From Bacteroidota bacterium (lineage in GTDB: Bacteria > Bacteroidota > Bacteroidia > Chitinophagales > Saprospiraceae): a DNA stretch of 52,897 bases. Each line of letters opens with the position of its first letter. Within the stretch, counting starts at the first letter, position 1. The DNA lies in contig JAFMBH010000017.1 in NCBI GenBank assembly GCA_017858735.1, positions 1-52,897 of the forward strand. Reading direction: 5' to 3'. A program made the translations under genes and the position numbers. Of this stretch, positions 18,501 through 25,388 are shown in pieces. The notes under the pieces were generated by a model. That model saw only the letters and a program-made list of their open reading frames with translations, made no database searches and was not told the DNA's origin.

Positions 18501-19003
18501 GTGAAAGCGGTATGTTTGTCTTAAATGCAAGTTTCACTGACCGGGGTGGAAAAGAATCTAAGCCTTTAAGTGGAAATGGTTCTGTGGTCCTAAAGAGTCC
18601 AAAACTTGGCATGGATCAGGCTAAAAATCTAAATGGCTTTTCAATCATGAAATATGGCGGACAGACATTAATGATGTTCCCTTCCACCCAGGCTTCATTT
18701 TCATTGAACGATATTGATTTAATTCAAATCATTAAGCTACAGATTGCTGCTGCCGGACAAGAAGAAGGAAAGGATGGCTATTCCATAGAAGTACGTTTAG
18801 ACAGTCCAACTGGCAAGGTTCTTGGAAGTTCTATTTTTAAATTAACAGCTACAGGTCCAAAACCTCCATATTTTGGTGGTTGCGAAATCAAGCTCACTCC
18901 AGTAACAGACAAGAAAAAACATACCTTGTATTTTGTTACTAAACCTATTAAAGAGGGTGAACCTGCTGCCGCATTGGTTAATATTGAATTTAAAACTGAA
19001 TAA
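15554..19003 (+). CDS. Multidomain ThuA / PQQ-type sugar dehydrogenase / PKD / cytochrome c protein
   Basis: Residues 1-27 are an export segment. Residues about 30-255 form a ThuA-like domain (start KVLVFYKTAGFVHESIP, with GGGYVGIHAAADTEY and the late GRAFYTAGGHTKESY). Residues about 280-715 are a glucose/sorbosone dehydrogenase-type propeller, and about 720-800 a PKD domain. A c-type cytochrome domain (about 850-955) has heme motif CITCH at 887-891 and a likely distal Met in VMPAN. A C-terminal beta-sandwich, probably carbohydrate-binding, ends the protein. The expected activity is periplasmic oxidation of a sugar, passing electrons through the attached heme. The start codon is not certain: ATG at 15554 or 15557 is preferred over an in-frame TTG at 15542. 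A small perfect inverted repeat (15494-15499 with 15505-15510) lies upstream. Confidence 0.88.
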   Translation: MMNLFYLLKIPFVVLSMLLFGQLSFFFNNEPPKVLVFYKTAGFVHESIPDGIAAVKKLGLANGFTVDVTNDATLITEENLSKYAAVVWLSTTGDVLNQYQEADFERYIQAGGGYVGIHAAADTEYEWGWYNRLAGGQFLDHPGINDPHPNVQKGKINITDKAHASTKFLPETWERTDEWYSYKKMNPRVNVLMNLDESSYLGGYKMGKHPIAWYHEFDGGRAFYTAGGHTKESYTEDLFLKHVLAGIQYAMGENKTLDYSKAKTQRVPEENRFEKKNLVQGGFTEPTEMTILPNFDILIAQRRGEILLYKNGSEEAKEIVKLDVYWKTETPGVNAEEGLMGIQKDPNFVTNGFVYVYYAPSGDKAVNRLSRFTFKNDQWDMSSEKIILEVNSQRNICCHTGGSIAFDKNGLLYLSTGDNATPFNQPKGGLVLRGFAPLDDRPGFEQYDARRSSGNSNDLRGKILRIKVNADGTYDIPEGNLYAVGTPKTRPEIYVQGNRNPYRITIDQKNGYLYWGEVGPDSNVDSLKTRGPRGYDEMNQARKAGNFGWPYFVGNNYAYSEYNFDSGETGITFDPKNPVNNSRNNTGITQLPPAQPAFIWYPYDTSPDFPSVGTGGRNAMAGPVYYSDLYPEATRYPSYYDGKFFAYEWIRGWIKAVTMLPNGDYDKMEPFMGSTKFNALIDLEIGPDGRFYALEYGNGWFSKNMDAALSRIDYNAGNRSPVVKNIKVDKTSGAIPFSAKFSVTASDPENDKLTYTWDLGNGQTINTMMPELSYTFKEIGDYDVQVKVSDPSNLSAKSGLVSVYAGNIAPEVNIDIISNKTFYFPKKPVDYSVSINDADDKKAIKNIASLYVSADYISGLDQAEASKGHLIVADAIIGKSIVNSTTCITCHNADEPSIGPSFTDIAKKYRRQPNVTTYLLNKIQKGGSGVWGETVMPANTELKNDDATKIISYIMSLGQKEAPKPSLPAKGIVADPLLGKTFSESGMFVLNASFTDRGGKESKPLSGNGSVVLKSPKLGMDQAKNLNGFSIMKYGGQTLMMFPSTQASFSLNDIDLIQIIKLQIAAAGQEEGKDGYSIEVRLDSPTGKVLGSSIFKLTATGPKPPYFGGCEIKLTPVTDKKKHTLYFVTKPIKEGEPAAALVNIEFKTE

Positions 19004-19020
19004 ATTAGATTTTATCCATT

Positions 19021-19059
19021 AAAAAAGGCCAGTAGATGATTTCTTACTGGCCTTTTTTT
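19021..19059. terminator. Bidirectional intrinsic terminator
   Basis: An 8-bp perfect stem GGCCAGTA / TACTGGCC (19027-19034 with 19045-19052) is flanked by A6 on the left and T7 on the right. It sits between the ends of the convergent sugar dehydrogenase fusion and sulfatase genes and can end transcription from both sides. Confidence 0.88.
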
Positions 19060-19060
19060 A

Positions 19061-20422
19061 TTAAGGTTTTTGCCAGGGTATTTTACCCGCCTTTTGAATA
19101 TGCCTCATTAATCTTTTGTTTAAATCTGCAAAAATCTTTGGATTTTCTTTTATCACATTCATTTTTTCAAAAGGATCAACTTTCAAATTATACAATTCCA
19201 TAGGTAAACCAGGGTAATTTCTAATCAATTTCCAATCACCAAATCTCAATGCATAACTACAATCACCATTGTAATTTGCCCCTCCTTCTCTTCTAGTAAA
19301 GTACATTTCCCGAATTTCCATCGTATCAGGTGATGAATTTTTTAATTCATTAAGCATACTTTTTCCGACGGATGGTGCATTTTGCTGAACGCCAGTTATA
19401 TCCAAAATGGTATGAAAAAGGTCCATAGACAACCAATTAGATTCTGAAATACGTCCTTTTTCAATCATTTCAGGCCATGAAATACAGGTTGGAACTCTCA
19501 AACCACCTTCATACATACTCTGTTTGCCATCGCGGTAAGGACCATTATTTGCAAGATCAGGCAAATGTCCACCATTATCACTGGTGAAAATAATCAATGT
19601 ATTATCATATATCCCTTGATCTTTTAAAGATTGAATAACCGTACCGATCCTATAGTCCAAATGTTCAATAAATGCGACGAGGTTTGCTCTTTTTTCAGGT
19701 AATTGAGGTTCTCGCCTCTTAACTTTTTCCAACCATTCAACAGGAGGCTGAACTGGAAAATGAGGCGCATTATAAGCAAGGTATAGAAAAAATGGTTTCT
19801 TATTTTGGGCTTGTCCTTTGATATAATCAATGGACCAATCAGAAAATAAATCTGTCGCATGCCCGGCCGGATCAATAACCTTTTCATTTAGTCTCATATA
19901 ATTGATACCATGGCGTCTATGCGACCAATAATCATCCATCATATCACCCAACCATCCATGAAAATAGTCAAACCCTTTTTCATTTGGCATATTTGGCGAA
20001 GTTAATCCCAGGTGCCATTTCCCAATAATAGCGGTGTTATAACCAGCACCTTTCAGATAGGTGGGAAGTAATTTTACCTTCGGATCTAAATACCCCCAAT
20101 TATCTTCTTCTTTGGTTCTTATAACTCCTGGCACACCAACGTAATCTGGATAAGTACCAGATAAAATAGCTGCTCTGGTGGGTGAACATACTGTACAATT
20201 GGCATAAAACTGATTAAATCTGATACCATTAGCTGCAATACCATCAATATTGGGCGTCTTTATATCTTTGGTTCCCTGATAAGAAACATCATACACCCCT
20301 TGATCATCTGTTAAAATCAAGAGAATATTCGGTAAAGATTTTTCATCAGTTGCCATCTTTTGAAATGGATGAATGGAAGAAAATATAACTGCACTTAGGC
20401 AAACAAGTAAAAAATATCTCAT
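19061..20422 (-). CDS. Exported sulfatase (type I, formylglycine-dependent)
   Basis: The 453-residue enzyme hydrolyses a sulfate ester. Residues 1-20 are a signal peptide. The metal-binding start NILLILTDDQG occurs at about 32-42, and the formylglycine site is CSPTR at 79-83, where the Cys is oxidised to formylglycine after translation. Further active-site text includes GKWHLG (about 135), HFPVQPP and LIIFTSDNGGH. The C-terminal small subdomain contains WKLIRNYPGLPMELYNL. The substrate is probably a sulfated polysaccharide or glycan but cannot be fixed from sequence. It is divergent from araB, with a strong inverted repeat between them. Its own near-consensus -7 element TATATTTA (minus strand, 20449-20442) lies beside one arm of that repeat. 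A formylglycine-generating enzyme is encoded about 6.5 kb away. Confidence 0.92.
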   Translation of the reverse strand: MRYFLLVCLSAVIFSSIHPFQKMATDEKSLPNILLILTDDQGVYDVSYQGTKDIKTPNIDGIAANGIRFNQFYANCTVCSPTRAAILSGTYPDYVGVPGVIRTKEEDNWGYLDPKVKLLPTYLKGAGYNTAIIGKWHLGLTSPNMPNEKGFDYFHGWLGDMMDDYWSHRRHGINYMRLNEKVIDPAGHATDLFSDWSIDYIKGQAQNKKPFFLYLAYNAPHFPVQPPVEWLEKVKRREPQLPEKRANLVAFIEHLDYRIGTVIQSLKDQGIYDNTLIIFTSDNGGHLPDLANNGPYRDGKQSMYEGGLRVPTCISWPEMIEKGRISESNWLSMDLFHTILDITGVQQNAPSVGKSMLNELKNSSPDTMEIREMYFTRREGGANYNGDCSYALRFGDWKLIRNYPGLPMELYNLKVDPFEKMNVIKENPKIFADLNKRLMRHIQKAGKIPWQKP

Positions 20423-20452
20423 AATGGGTAGATTTTATGCCTAAATATACAT

Positions 20453-20500
20453 TATAATCAGCCATAAGTATGTTTTTTATAGTAGTTATGGCTGATTATA
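20453..20500. promoter_or_regulatory. Perfect 15-bp inverted repeat, probable operator, between sulfatase and araB
   Basis: Arms TATAATCAGCCATAA (20453-20467) and TTATGGCTGATTATA (20486-20500) are perfect reverse complements separated by 18 bp; arm centres are 33 bp apart, about three helical turns. The left arm lies just upstream of the sulfatase -7 candidate, and the whole element is upstream of the araB -7 at 20555. There is no T-run, so a two-site operator for a dimeric or tetrameric regulator fits better than a terminator. The regulator is not identified. Confidence 0.6.
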
Positions 20501-20554
20501 AGCAGCAAATATTAAATGGGTTTAAATGAAAATCCTTCTTTAAATATATTATTT

Positions 20555-20562
20555 TAGCTTTG
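20555..20562 (+). promoter_or_regulatory. Promoter -7 element of the araBDA operon
   Basis: TAGCTTTG is an exact TAnnTTTG match and ends 31 bp before the araB ATG at 20594. It lies 55 bp downstream of the inverted repeat, a position usual for an activator or looped repressor site. Confidence 0.65.
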
Positions 20563-20593
20563 TTTAATGGTATTCATTTTCAGGTAAATTTTT

Positions 20594-22261
20594 ATGAATA
20601 AATATGTTTTTGGTGTAGATTTTGGGACTGATTCAGTTCGTTCACTACTGGTAAATGCGCTGAATGGAGAGGAAATAGCCACCTCCGTTTTTTATTACCC
20701 GCGTTGGAAAAATCAACTTTTTTGTCATCCCGGTTTGAACCAGTTTCGTCAACATCCGCTGGATTATCTGGAAGGTTTGACCTACACCATAAAAGCTTGT
20801 CTTCAAGGACTTAGTGAGGAAATTATTCAAAATATAAAAGGCATTTCAATAGATACAACTGGTTCAACACCTGTTGCCGTTGATGAATCTGGCACTCCCC
20901 TTTCCTTGCTTCCCGAGTTTGCTGATAATCCAAACGCCATGTTTATTTTATGGAAAGATCATACCAGCATTGAGGAAGCGGAGGCTATCAATAATTATAA
21001 TCGACAGAGTAATATCGATTATTTGCAATATGTTGGTGGGATATATTCCTCCGAATGGTTTTGGGCGAAATTGCTACATATTTTAAAAACAGATGAAAAA
21101 ATAAGGTCTAACATAGCCAGCTTTGTGGAACATTGTGACTGGATACCCTTTGTTTTAACAGGTGGAAAAAGCCTTAAAGATCTAAAACGAGGCATTTGTG
21201 CAGCTGGTCATAAAGCATTATGGTCGGAATCTTTTGATGGGTATCCTCCCAATGATTATTTTGCTGCTATTGATCCTTTGCTGGATGGATTTATAGAAAA
21301 ATTGCATCAAAATATATATTCCACAGATAGTGTTGCGGGAAAAATATCTCCTGAATGGTCCGAAAAATTAGGTCTACCTCTGGATGTGACCATTGGCATT
21401 GGCGCTTTTGATGCACATGTTGGAGCCGTTGGCGGTCAAATTGAACCTTTTTATCTAAGTAAAGTAATGGGTACATCCACCTGCGATATGATGGTGGTTT
21501 CTGCTAAAGACTTGAATAATAAATGCGTTAAAGGAATTTGTGGACAGGTAAAAGGATCTATTTTACCAGGATTATTTGGTTTAGAAGCAGGTCAATCTGC
21601 CTTTGGAGATGTTTACGCCTGGTTTAAAAACCTGCTACTTAAGCCGTCGCTGCAAATTATTGAAGAATCTGCGATGCTTTCTGAAGATCAAAAGAAAGAA
21701 TTAATACATTCCTTAGATTCAAATTTATTACATAAACTTTCACAACAAGCCGACGAAATACCCCTTGAAATATCATCAACTTTAGCTATAGACTGGCTAA
21801 ATGGTCGAAGAACACCTGATGCAGAACAACGATTGGAGGGTGCCATGTCCCATTTGAATTTAGGAACTGAGGCATCCCACGTATTTAGAGCATTAGTAGA
21901 AGCCACTTGTTTTGGATCAAAAGCGATAGTGGAACGATTTATACAGGAAGGAATTCCCATTAAAGGTATCATAGGATTAGGTGGCGTGGCAAAAAAATCG
22001 CCTTTTATTATGCAAATGTTAGCAGACGTGCTAAATATGCCAGTCAAAGTGCATAAAAGTGAACAAACCTGTGCCCACGGCGCTGCCATGTTCGCTGCAA
22101 CAGCCGCTGGAATCTATTCTAAGGTTGAACAGGCTATGCAAGCTATGGGTGCTGGATTTGAAAAAACATATTATCCCAATCGGGAAAAAGTAGATTTTTA
22201 TCAGAGGAGGTATCAAAAATACTTATCGCTGGGTAACTATCTGGAAAAAAACCTAATGTAG
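20594..22261 (+). CDS. araB: Ribulokinase
   Basis: AraB phosphorylates L-ribulose to L-ribulose 5-phosphate with ATP, the second step of L-arabinose use in the cytoplasm. The 555-residue length and FGGY-kinase layout fit the family: N-terminal ATP-binding motif GVDFGTDSVRSL, the substrate region with DTTGSTPVAVDE, the domain junction SGFDAHVGAVGG-like segment (IGAFDAHVGAVGG), MGTSTCDMM, and the C-terminal FGGY-family stretch GLGGVAKKSPF with the following Ala-rich ATP loop AHGAAMFAA. It is the first gene of a compact operon: araD begins 3 bp after its stop. A -7 promoter element and a large inverted repeat lie upstream. Confidence 0.95.
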   Translation: MNKYVFGVDFGTDSVRSLLVNALNGEEIATSVFYYPRWKNQLFCHPGLNQFRQHPLDYLEGLTYTIKACLQGLSEEIIQNIKGISIDTTGSTPVAVDESGTPLSLLPEFADNPNAMFILWKDHTSIEEAEAINNYNRQSNIDYLQYVGGIYSSEWFWAKLLHILKTDEKIRSNIASFVEHCDWIPFVLTGGKSLKDLKRGICAAGHKALWSESFDGYPPNDYFAAIDPLLDGFIEKLHQNIYSTDSVAGKISPEWSEKLGLPLDVTIGIGAFDAHVGAVGGQIEPFYLSKVMGTSTCDMMVVSAKDLNNKCVKGICGQVKGSILPGLFGLEAGQSAFGDVYAWFKNLLLKPSLQIIEESAMLSEDQKKELIHSLDSNLLHKLSQQADEIPLEISSTLAIDWLNGRRTPDAEQRLEGAMSHLNLGTEASHVFRALVEATCFGSKAIVERFIQEGIPIKGIIGLGGVAKKSPFIMQMLADVLNMPVKVHKSEQTCAHGAAMFAATAAGIYSKVEQAMQAMGAGFEKTYYPNREKVDFYQRRYQKYLSLGNYLEKNLM

Positions 22262-22264
22262 CCA

Positions 22265-22966
22265 ATGAAACATTATAAATCTTTAAAAAAGGAAGGTTAT
22301 CAAGCCAACATGCAATTACCTGCTTTAGGCCTTGTCCTGTTTACTTTTGGAAATGTAAGCGTGGCAGACCATAAAAATAAAGTTTTTGCCATAAAACCAA
22401 GCGGTGTTCCGTATAGTGAACTCACCCCACAAAAGATGGTTATTGTCGATTTTGATGGTCGCGTGATAGATGGAAAACTTAGACCATCTTCAGATACAAA
22501 AACCCACGCTTTCCTTTACAAGAACTGGGACCAGATAAACAGTATAGTCCATACTCATTCTACGTATGCAACGGCCTGGGCACAAGCTCAACGAGAAATT
22601 CCTATTTATGGAACAACCCATGCCGATCATTTAACACAGGCAGTGCCTTGCGCTCCACCTATGAGCGATGAAATGATACAAGGCGATTATGAAATGGAAA
22701 CAGGACAACAGATTATTCAACATTTTCTTGAAAAAAAACTAGATTATCAAGAAATTGAAATGATCCTCGTTGGAAATCATGCGCCATTCACCTGGGGAAA
22801 AAATAGCCAAAAAGCCCTTTATAATGCTGCCGTTTTGGAAGAGATTGCCCGAATGGCCTGGTTAACAGAACAGATAAATCCGCAAGCGCCATTGCTTAAA
22901 GATGCTTTGATTAAAAAGCATTTTGAAAGGAAGCATGGTCCTGATGCCTATTATGGACAACAATAA
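22265..22966 (+). CDS. araD: L-ribulose-5-phosphate 4-epimerase
   Basis: AraD interconverts L-ribulose 5-phosphate and D-xylulose 5-phosphate, linking arabinose to the pentose phosphate pathway. The 233-residue protein has the class II aldolase fold: GNVSVADH near the N-terminus, the phosphate-binding [17 protein letters not shown] with the catalytic Glu-region neighbour, and the zinc histidines in [12 protein letters not shown] and GTTHADH. A third metal His lies in [11 protein letters not shown]. Length and motifs match the E. coli family. It is the middle gene of araB-araD-araA, with 3 bp before it and 10 bp after it to the preferred araA start. Confidence 0.95.
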   Translation: MKHYKSLKKEGYQANMQLPALGLVLFTFGNVSVADHKNKVFAIKPSGVPYSELTPQKMVIVDFDGRVIDGKLRPSSDTKTHAFLYKNWDQINSIVHTHSTYATAWAQAQREIPIYGTTHADHLTQAVPCAPPMSDEMIQGDYEMETGQQIIQHFLEKKLDYQEIEMILVGNHAPFTWGKNSQKALYNAAVLEEIARMAWLTEQINPQAPLLKDALIKKHFERKHGPDAYYGQQ

Positions 22967-22976
22967 ATCATTGATA

Positions 22977-24461
22977 ATGGATTCTTTTAAAAAACTTGAA
23001 ATTTGGTTCCTAACGGGAAGCCAACATTTATATGGGCAGGAAACACTAAATAAAGTAGCAGATAATGCACAGCACATTGTGCATTATCTTAAAAATAACC
23101 TAACCATTCATTTGATTTTCAAACCTGTATTAAAGTCATCGGAAGAAATCTACCAACTCATCCTCGATGCCAATTATAACACTGATTGTATTGGCATTGT
23201 CACCTGGATGCATACCTTTTCGCCTTCAAAAATGTGGATTAACGGCTTGAAGATTTTACAAAAGCCTTTATGTCACCTCCATACACAATTCAATCGCGAT
23301 ATCCCATGGAATGACATTGACATGGATTTTATGAATCTGAATCAATCTGCCCATGGTGACCGTGAATTTGGATATATCCTGTCACGAATGAAAATTCCCC
23401 GAAAGGTAATTGTTGGACATTGGCAGAATGAACGCGTATCCAGTCAATTAAATGATTGGACCAGAGCGATATTAGGTTGGCATGACCTTCATAACGCCAA
23501 ATTTGTCCGTTTTGGTGATAATATGAGGCAAGTGGCTGTTACTGAAGGAGACAAAGTGGAGGCTCAGATAACATTTGGTTTTCAAGTAAATACCCATGGA
23601 ATTGGTGATTTGGTTTCAGAAATTGAACAAGTTAAAGTATCGGAGATAGATGATTTATGTGAGGTTTATAATCAAGAATATCATTTAACATCTTCATTAT
23701 CAAGAAACGGCACTCACTATAAATCATTAAGAGAGGCTGCAAAAATAGAGTTAGGATTAACAGATTTTTTAACAAAGGGACAGTATAAGGGATTTACCAC
23801 CACTTTTGAGGATTTACATGGATTGAAGCAATTGCCAGGCATTTCCGTTCAGCGTTTAATGCAAAAAGGATTCGGATTTGGTGCTGAAGGAGATTGGAAA
23901 ACGGCAGCCTTGTTAAGAGCAATGAAAACCATGAGTATTGGATTATCAGGTGGGAATTCTTTCATGGAAGATTACACTTATCATTTTGAGCCCAACAATG
24001 AAATGGTATTAGGAGCACACATGTTGGAAATTTGTCCAAGCATTGCTCAAGATAAACCCTCCTGTGAAATTCATCCTTTAGGCATTGGTGGAAAATCTGA
24101 TCCAGTCAGACTGGTTTTCAATGTTCGGGGAGGAAAAGCGCTGAATGCCTCCCTGATAGATCTTGGTCATAGATTCCGTCTTTTAGTTAATGAAGTGGAA
24201 GCCGTAACTCCCCTTCATAATTTACCTAAACTCCCTGTTGCCAGGGTTTTATGGAAACCTCAACCTGATATGGAAACTGCTTGTGCTGCCTGGTTACTGG
24301 CAGGTGGAGCTCATCACACGGTGTATAGTCAAAATATAAGCACCAGGACTTTACAGGATTTTGCAGAAATAGCAGGTATAGAACTCGCTTTAATTCATAA
24401 AGAAATGGGGAACCTGAGTCAGTTTAAAAATGAGTTAAGGCAAAATGAAGCGAGTTATTAG
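22977..24461 (+). CDS. araA: L-arabinose isomerase
   Basis: AraA converts L-arabinose to L-ribulose with a manganese ion. The 494-residue product (E. coli AraA is 500) starts with the diagnostic [14 protein letters not shown] and keeps [13 protein letters not shown], the [20 protein letters not shown] segment, [17 protein letters not shown] and the metal-binding region MEDYTYHF...MVLGAHMLE. The start is placed at ATG 22977, 10 bp after the araD stop. A longer reading from 22923 would overlap araD and begin with a TTG. Nothing after the operon resembles an arabinose transporter or AraR regulator. Confidence 0.95.
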   Translation: MDSFKKLEIWFLTGSQHLYGQETLNKVADNAQHIVHYLKNNLTIHLIFKPVLKSSEEIYQLILDANYNTDCIGIVTWMHTFSPSKMWINGLKILQKPLCHLHTQFNRDIPWNDIDMDFMNLNQSAHGDREFGYILSRMKIPRKVIVGHWQNERVSSQLNDWTRAILGWHDLHNAKFVRFGDNMRQVAVTEGDKVEAQITFGFQVNTHGIGDLVSEIEQVKVSEIDDLCEVYNQEYHLTSSLSRNGTHYKSLREAAKIELGLTDFLTKGQYKGFTTTFEDLHGLKQLPGISVQRLMQKGFGFGAEGDWKTAALLRAMKTMSIGLSGGNSFMEDYTYHFEPNNEMVLGAHMLEICPSIAQDKPSCEIHPLGIGGKSDPVRLVFNVRGGKALNASLIDLGHRFRLLVNEVEAVTPLHNLPKLPVARVLWKPQPDMETACAAWLLAGGAHHTVYSQNISTRTLQDFAEIAGIELALIHKEMGNLSQFKNELRQNEASY

Positions 24462-24718
24462 TAAAAGATTCTAATATAAAAAAAAGAAAATGTCGGGGAT
24501 TTACTTATGTAAAATAATATGAAAATAAATGCTTTATATAATTCGTGAGATCATGTAATCCTTAAAATCCGTGATTAAAACCGAATGTTAGAGGTAAATT
24601 TCACCTATAAAACCTATCTTAAAAAATATAATGTCTATCAGGTATAATTTTAGAAAATTATCTATACTTAATCCTTTGCCATCAGAAAGTCCTGTTAACC
24701 AAATATAGGCAGTATCAT
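24462..24718. other. Intergenic region with no recognised feature
   Basis: These 257 bases between araA and the tRNA-Arg terminator contain no plausible open frame, no strong hairpin and no clear promoter match. Stop codons are frequent in all frames I followed. I see nothing specific in it. Confidence 0.6.
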
Positions 24719-24754
24719 AAAAAAAAGAGGCTGTCTTAATAGACAACCTCTCTT
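24719..24754 (-). terminator. Intrinsic terminator of tRNA-Arg
   Basis: On the minus strand a stem AGAGGTTGTCT / AGACAGCCTCT (with G-U pairs) around ATTA is followed by a run of eight T (24726-24719). It begins five bases after the tRNA 3' end and has the same core as the hairpins after rnpB and pnp. Confidence 0.88.
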
Positions 24755-24759
24755 AGGAG

Positions 24760-24833
24760 TGATTCCGACAGGATTCGAACCTGTGACCTACGGATTAGAA
24801 GTCAGTTGCTCTATCCAGCTGAGCTACGGAACC
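24760..24833 (-). tRNA. trnR: tRNA-Arg (anticodon UCU)
   Basis: The 74-nt gene folds into a standard cloverleaf. The acceptor stem is GGTTCCG with CGGAATC (one G-U pair), and the discriminator base is A. The D arm is GCTC/GAGC, the anticodon loop CTTCTAA gives anticodon TCT, and the T arm is ACAGG-TTCGAAT-CCTGT. CCA is not encoded. The anticodon stem ACTGA/TCCGT has a T-C mismatch at pair 29-41. It decodes AGA and AGG codons, which are common in this AT-rich genome. Confidence 0.95.
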
Positions 24834-24843
24834 ATTTAGGCTG

Positions 24844-24851
24844 CAAAAATA
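24844..24851 (-). promoter_or_regulatory. Promoter -7 element of tRNA-Arg
   Basis: The minus strand reads TATTTTTG, an exact TAnnTTTG match, ending 10 bp before the 5' end of the mature tRNA. Confidence 0.65.
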
Positions 24852-24958
24852 CATTATTTTTACAATTTTCAAAATATTTTTTATAATTATTAAAGGATAC
24901 TCCATAAACTAAGGAAACCTGCATTAAAAATCCTCCTTTAATTCATAAAAATTAAACC

Positions 24959-25321
24959 ATGAAAAGTCCTTTGTTTTTATTCTTATTATTAGTTGCCGTT
25001 ATTATTTCCTGTACAAAAGGAATAGACGATCCGATAGTGACACCAACTAACGCGTGTTCAACTGTTATCTATAAAACAGACATAACGCCTAGCATCAACC
25101 AAACGTGTGCTATAAAATCGTGTCAAGTTTCCGGGACAGGACTAGGCAATTATACCTCTTATGCAGGACTAGCAAAAGAAGCGACGAATGGTGAATTTAA
25201 AAAAGAAGTATTAACAAATAAATCTATGCCTCCCAAAAATTCAAATGGTCAGACTAATCATACGGCGGAACAATTAGAAAAATTTATCTGTTGGATTAAT
25301 GCTGGTTCACCAAATAATTAA
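24959..25321 (+). CDS. Small lipoprotein resembling a degenerate cytochrome c domain
   Basis: The 120-residue product has a lipoprotein signal with the lipid-bearing Cys at residue 18 (VIISC). The rest resembles short Bacteroidota cytochrome c-like proteins of the form KCA-x-x-x-CH followed by a Tyr-x-Gly-Leu segment, MPP and a final CWINAGSPNN. Here the motif reads CAIKSCQ, with Gln in place of the heme-ligating His, while NYTSYAGL, KSMPPKN and ICWINAGSPNN are kept. Covalent heme binding is therefore doubtful. It probably faces the periplasm, anchored to the inner or outer membrane. It lies 65 bp before the second sulfatase and may share its transcript. Confidence 0.7.
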   Translation: MKSPLFLFLLLVAVIISCTKGIDDPIVTPTNACSTVIYKTDITPSINQTCAIKSCQVSGTGLGNYTSYAGLAKEATNGEFKKEVLTNKSMPPKNSNGQTNHTAEQLEKFICWINAGSPNN

Positions 25322-25336
25322 AATAAGATATATTAA

Positions 25337-25388
25337 ATTCCTATTTTCGTTTTCTTTATATTTAAATAACCAAAACGGAAATAGGAAT
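25337..25388 (+). promoter_or_regulatory. 17-bp inverted repeat covering the sulfatase start codon
   Basis: Left arm 25337-25353 and right arm 25372-25388 match at 16 of 17 positions; the odd position is a U-G pair in RNA, so all 17 pairs can form around an 18-nt loop. The right arm includes the first two bases of the ATG at 25387 and the bases before it. The loop contains TATATTTA (25357-25364), one base from the -7 consensus. The element may hide the ribosome site in RNA or act as an operator around the promoter; there is no T-run after it. Confidence 0.6.

Noticed and set aside
19021-19059. Operator reading of the GGCCAGTA/TACTGGCC palindrome
   Set aside because: It lies between convergent gene ends and has A- and T-runs on either side, so a two-way terminator explains it.
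21688-22089. A 133-codon minus-strand open frame
   Set aside because: It is antisense to the conserved C-terminal part of araB and has no family resemblance.
22923-22976. A longer N-terminus for AraA from TTG 22923
   Set aside because: It would overlap araD by 44 bp and add 18 residues not seen in the family; ATG 22977 gives the conserved start.
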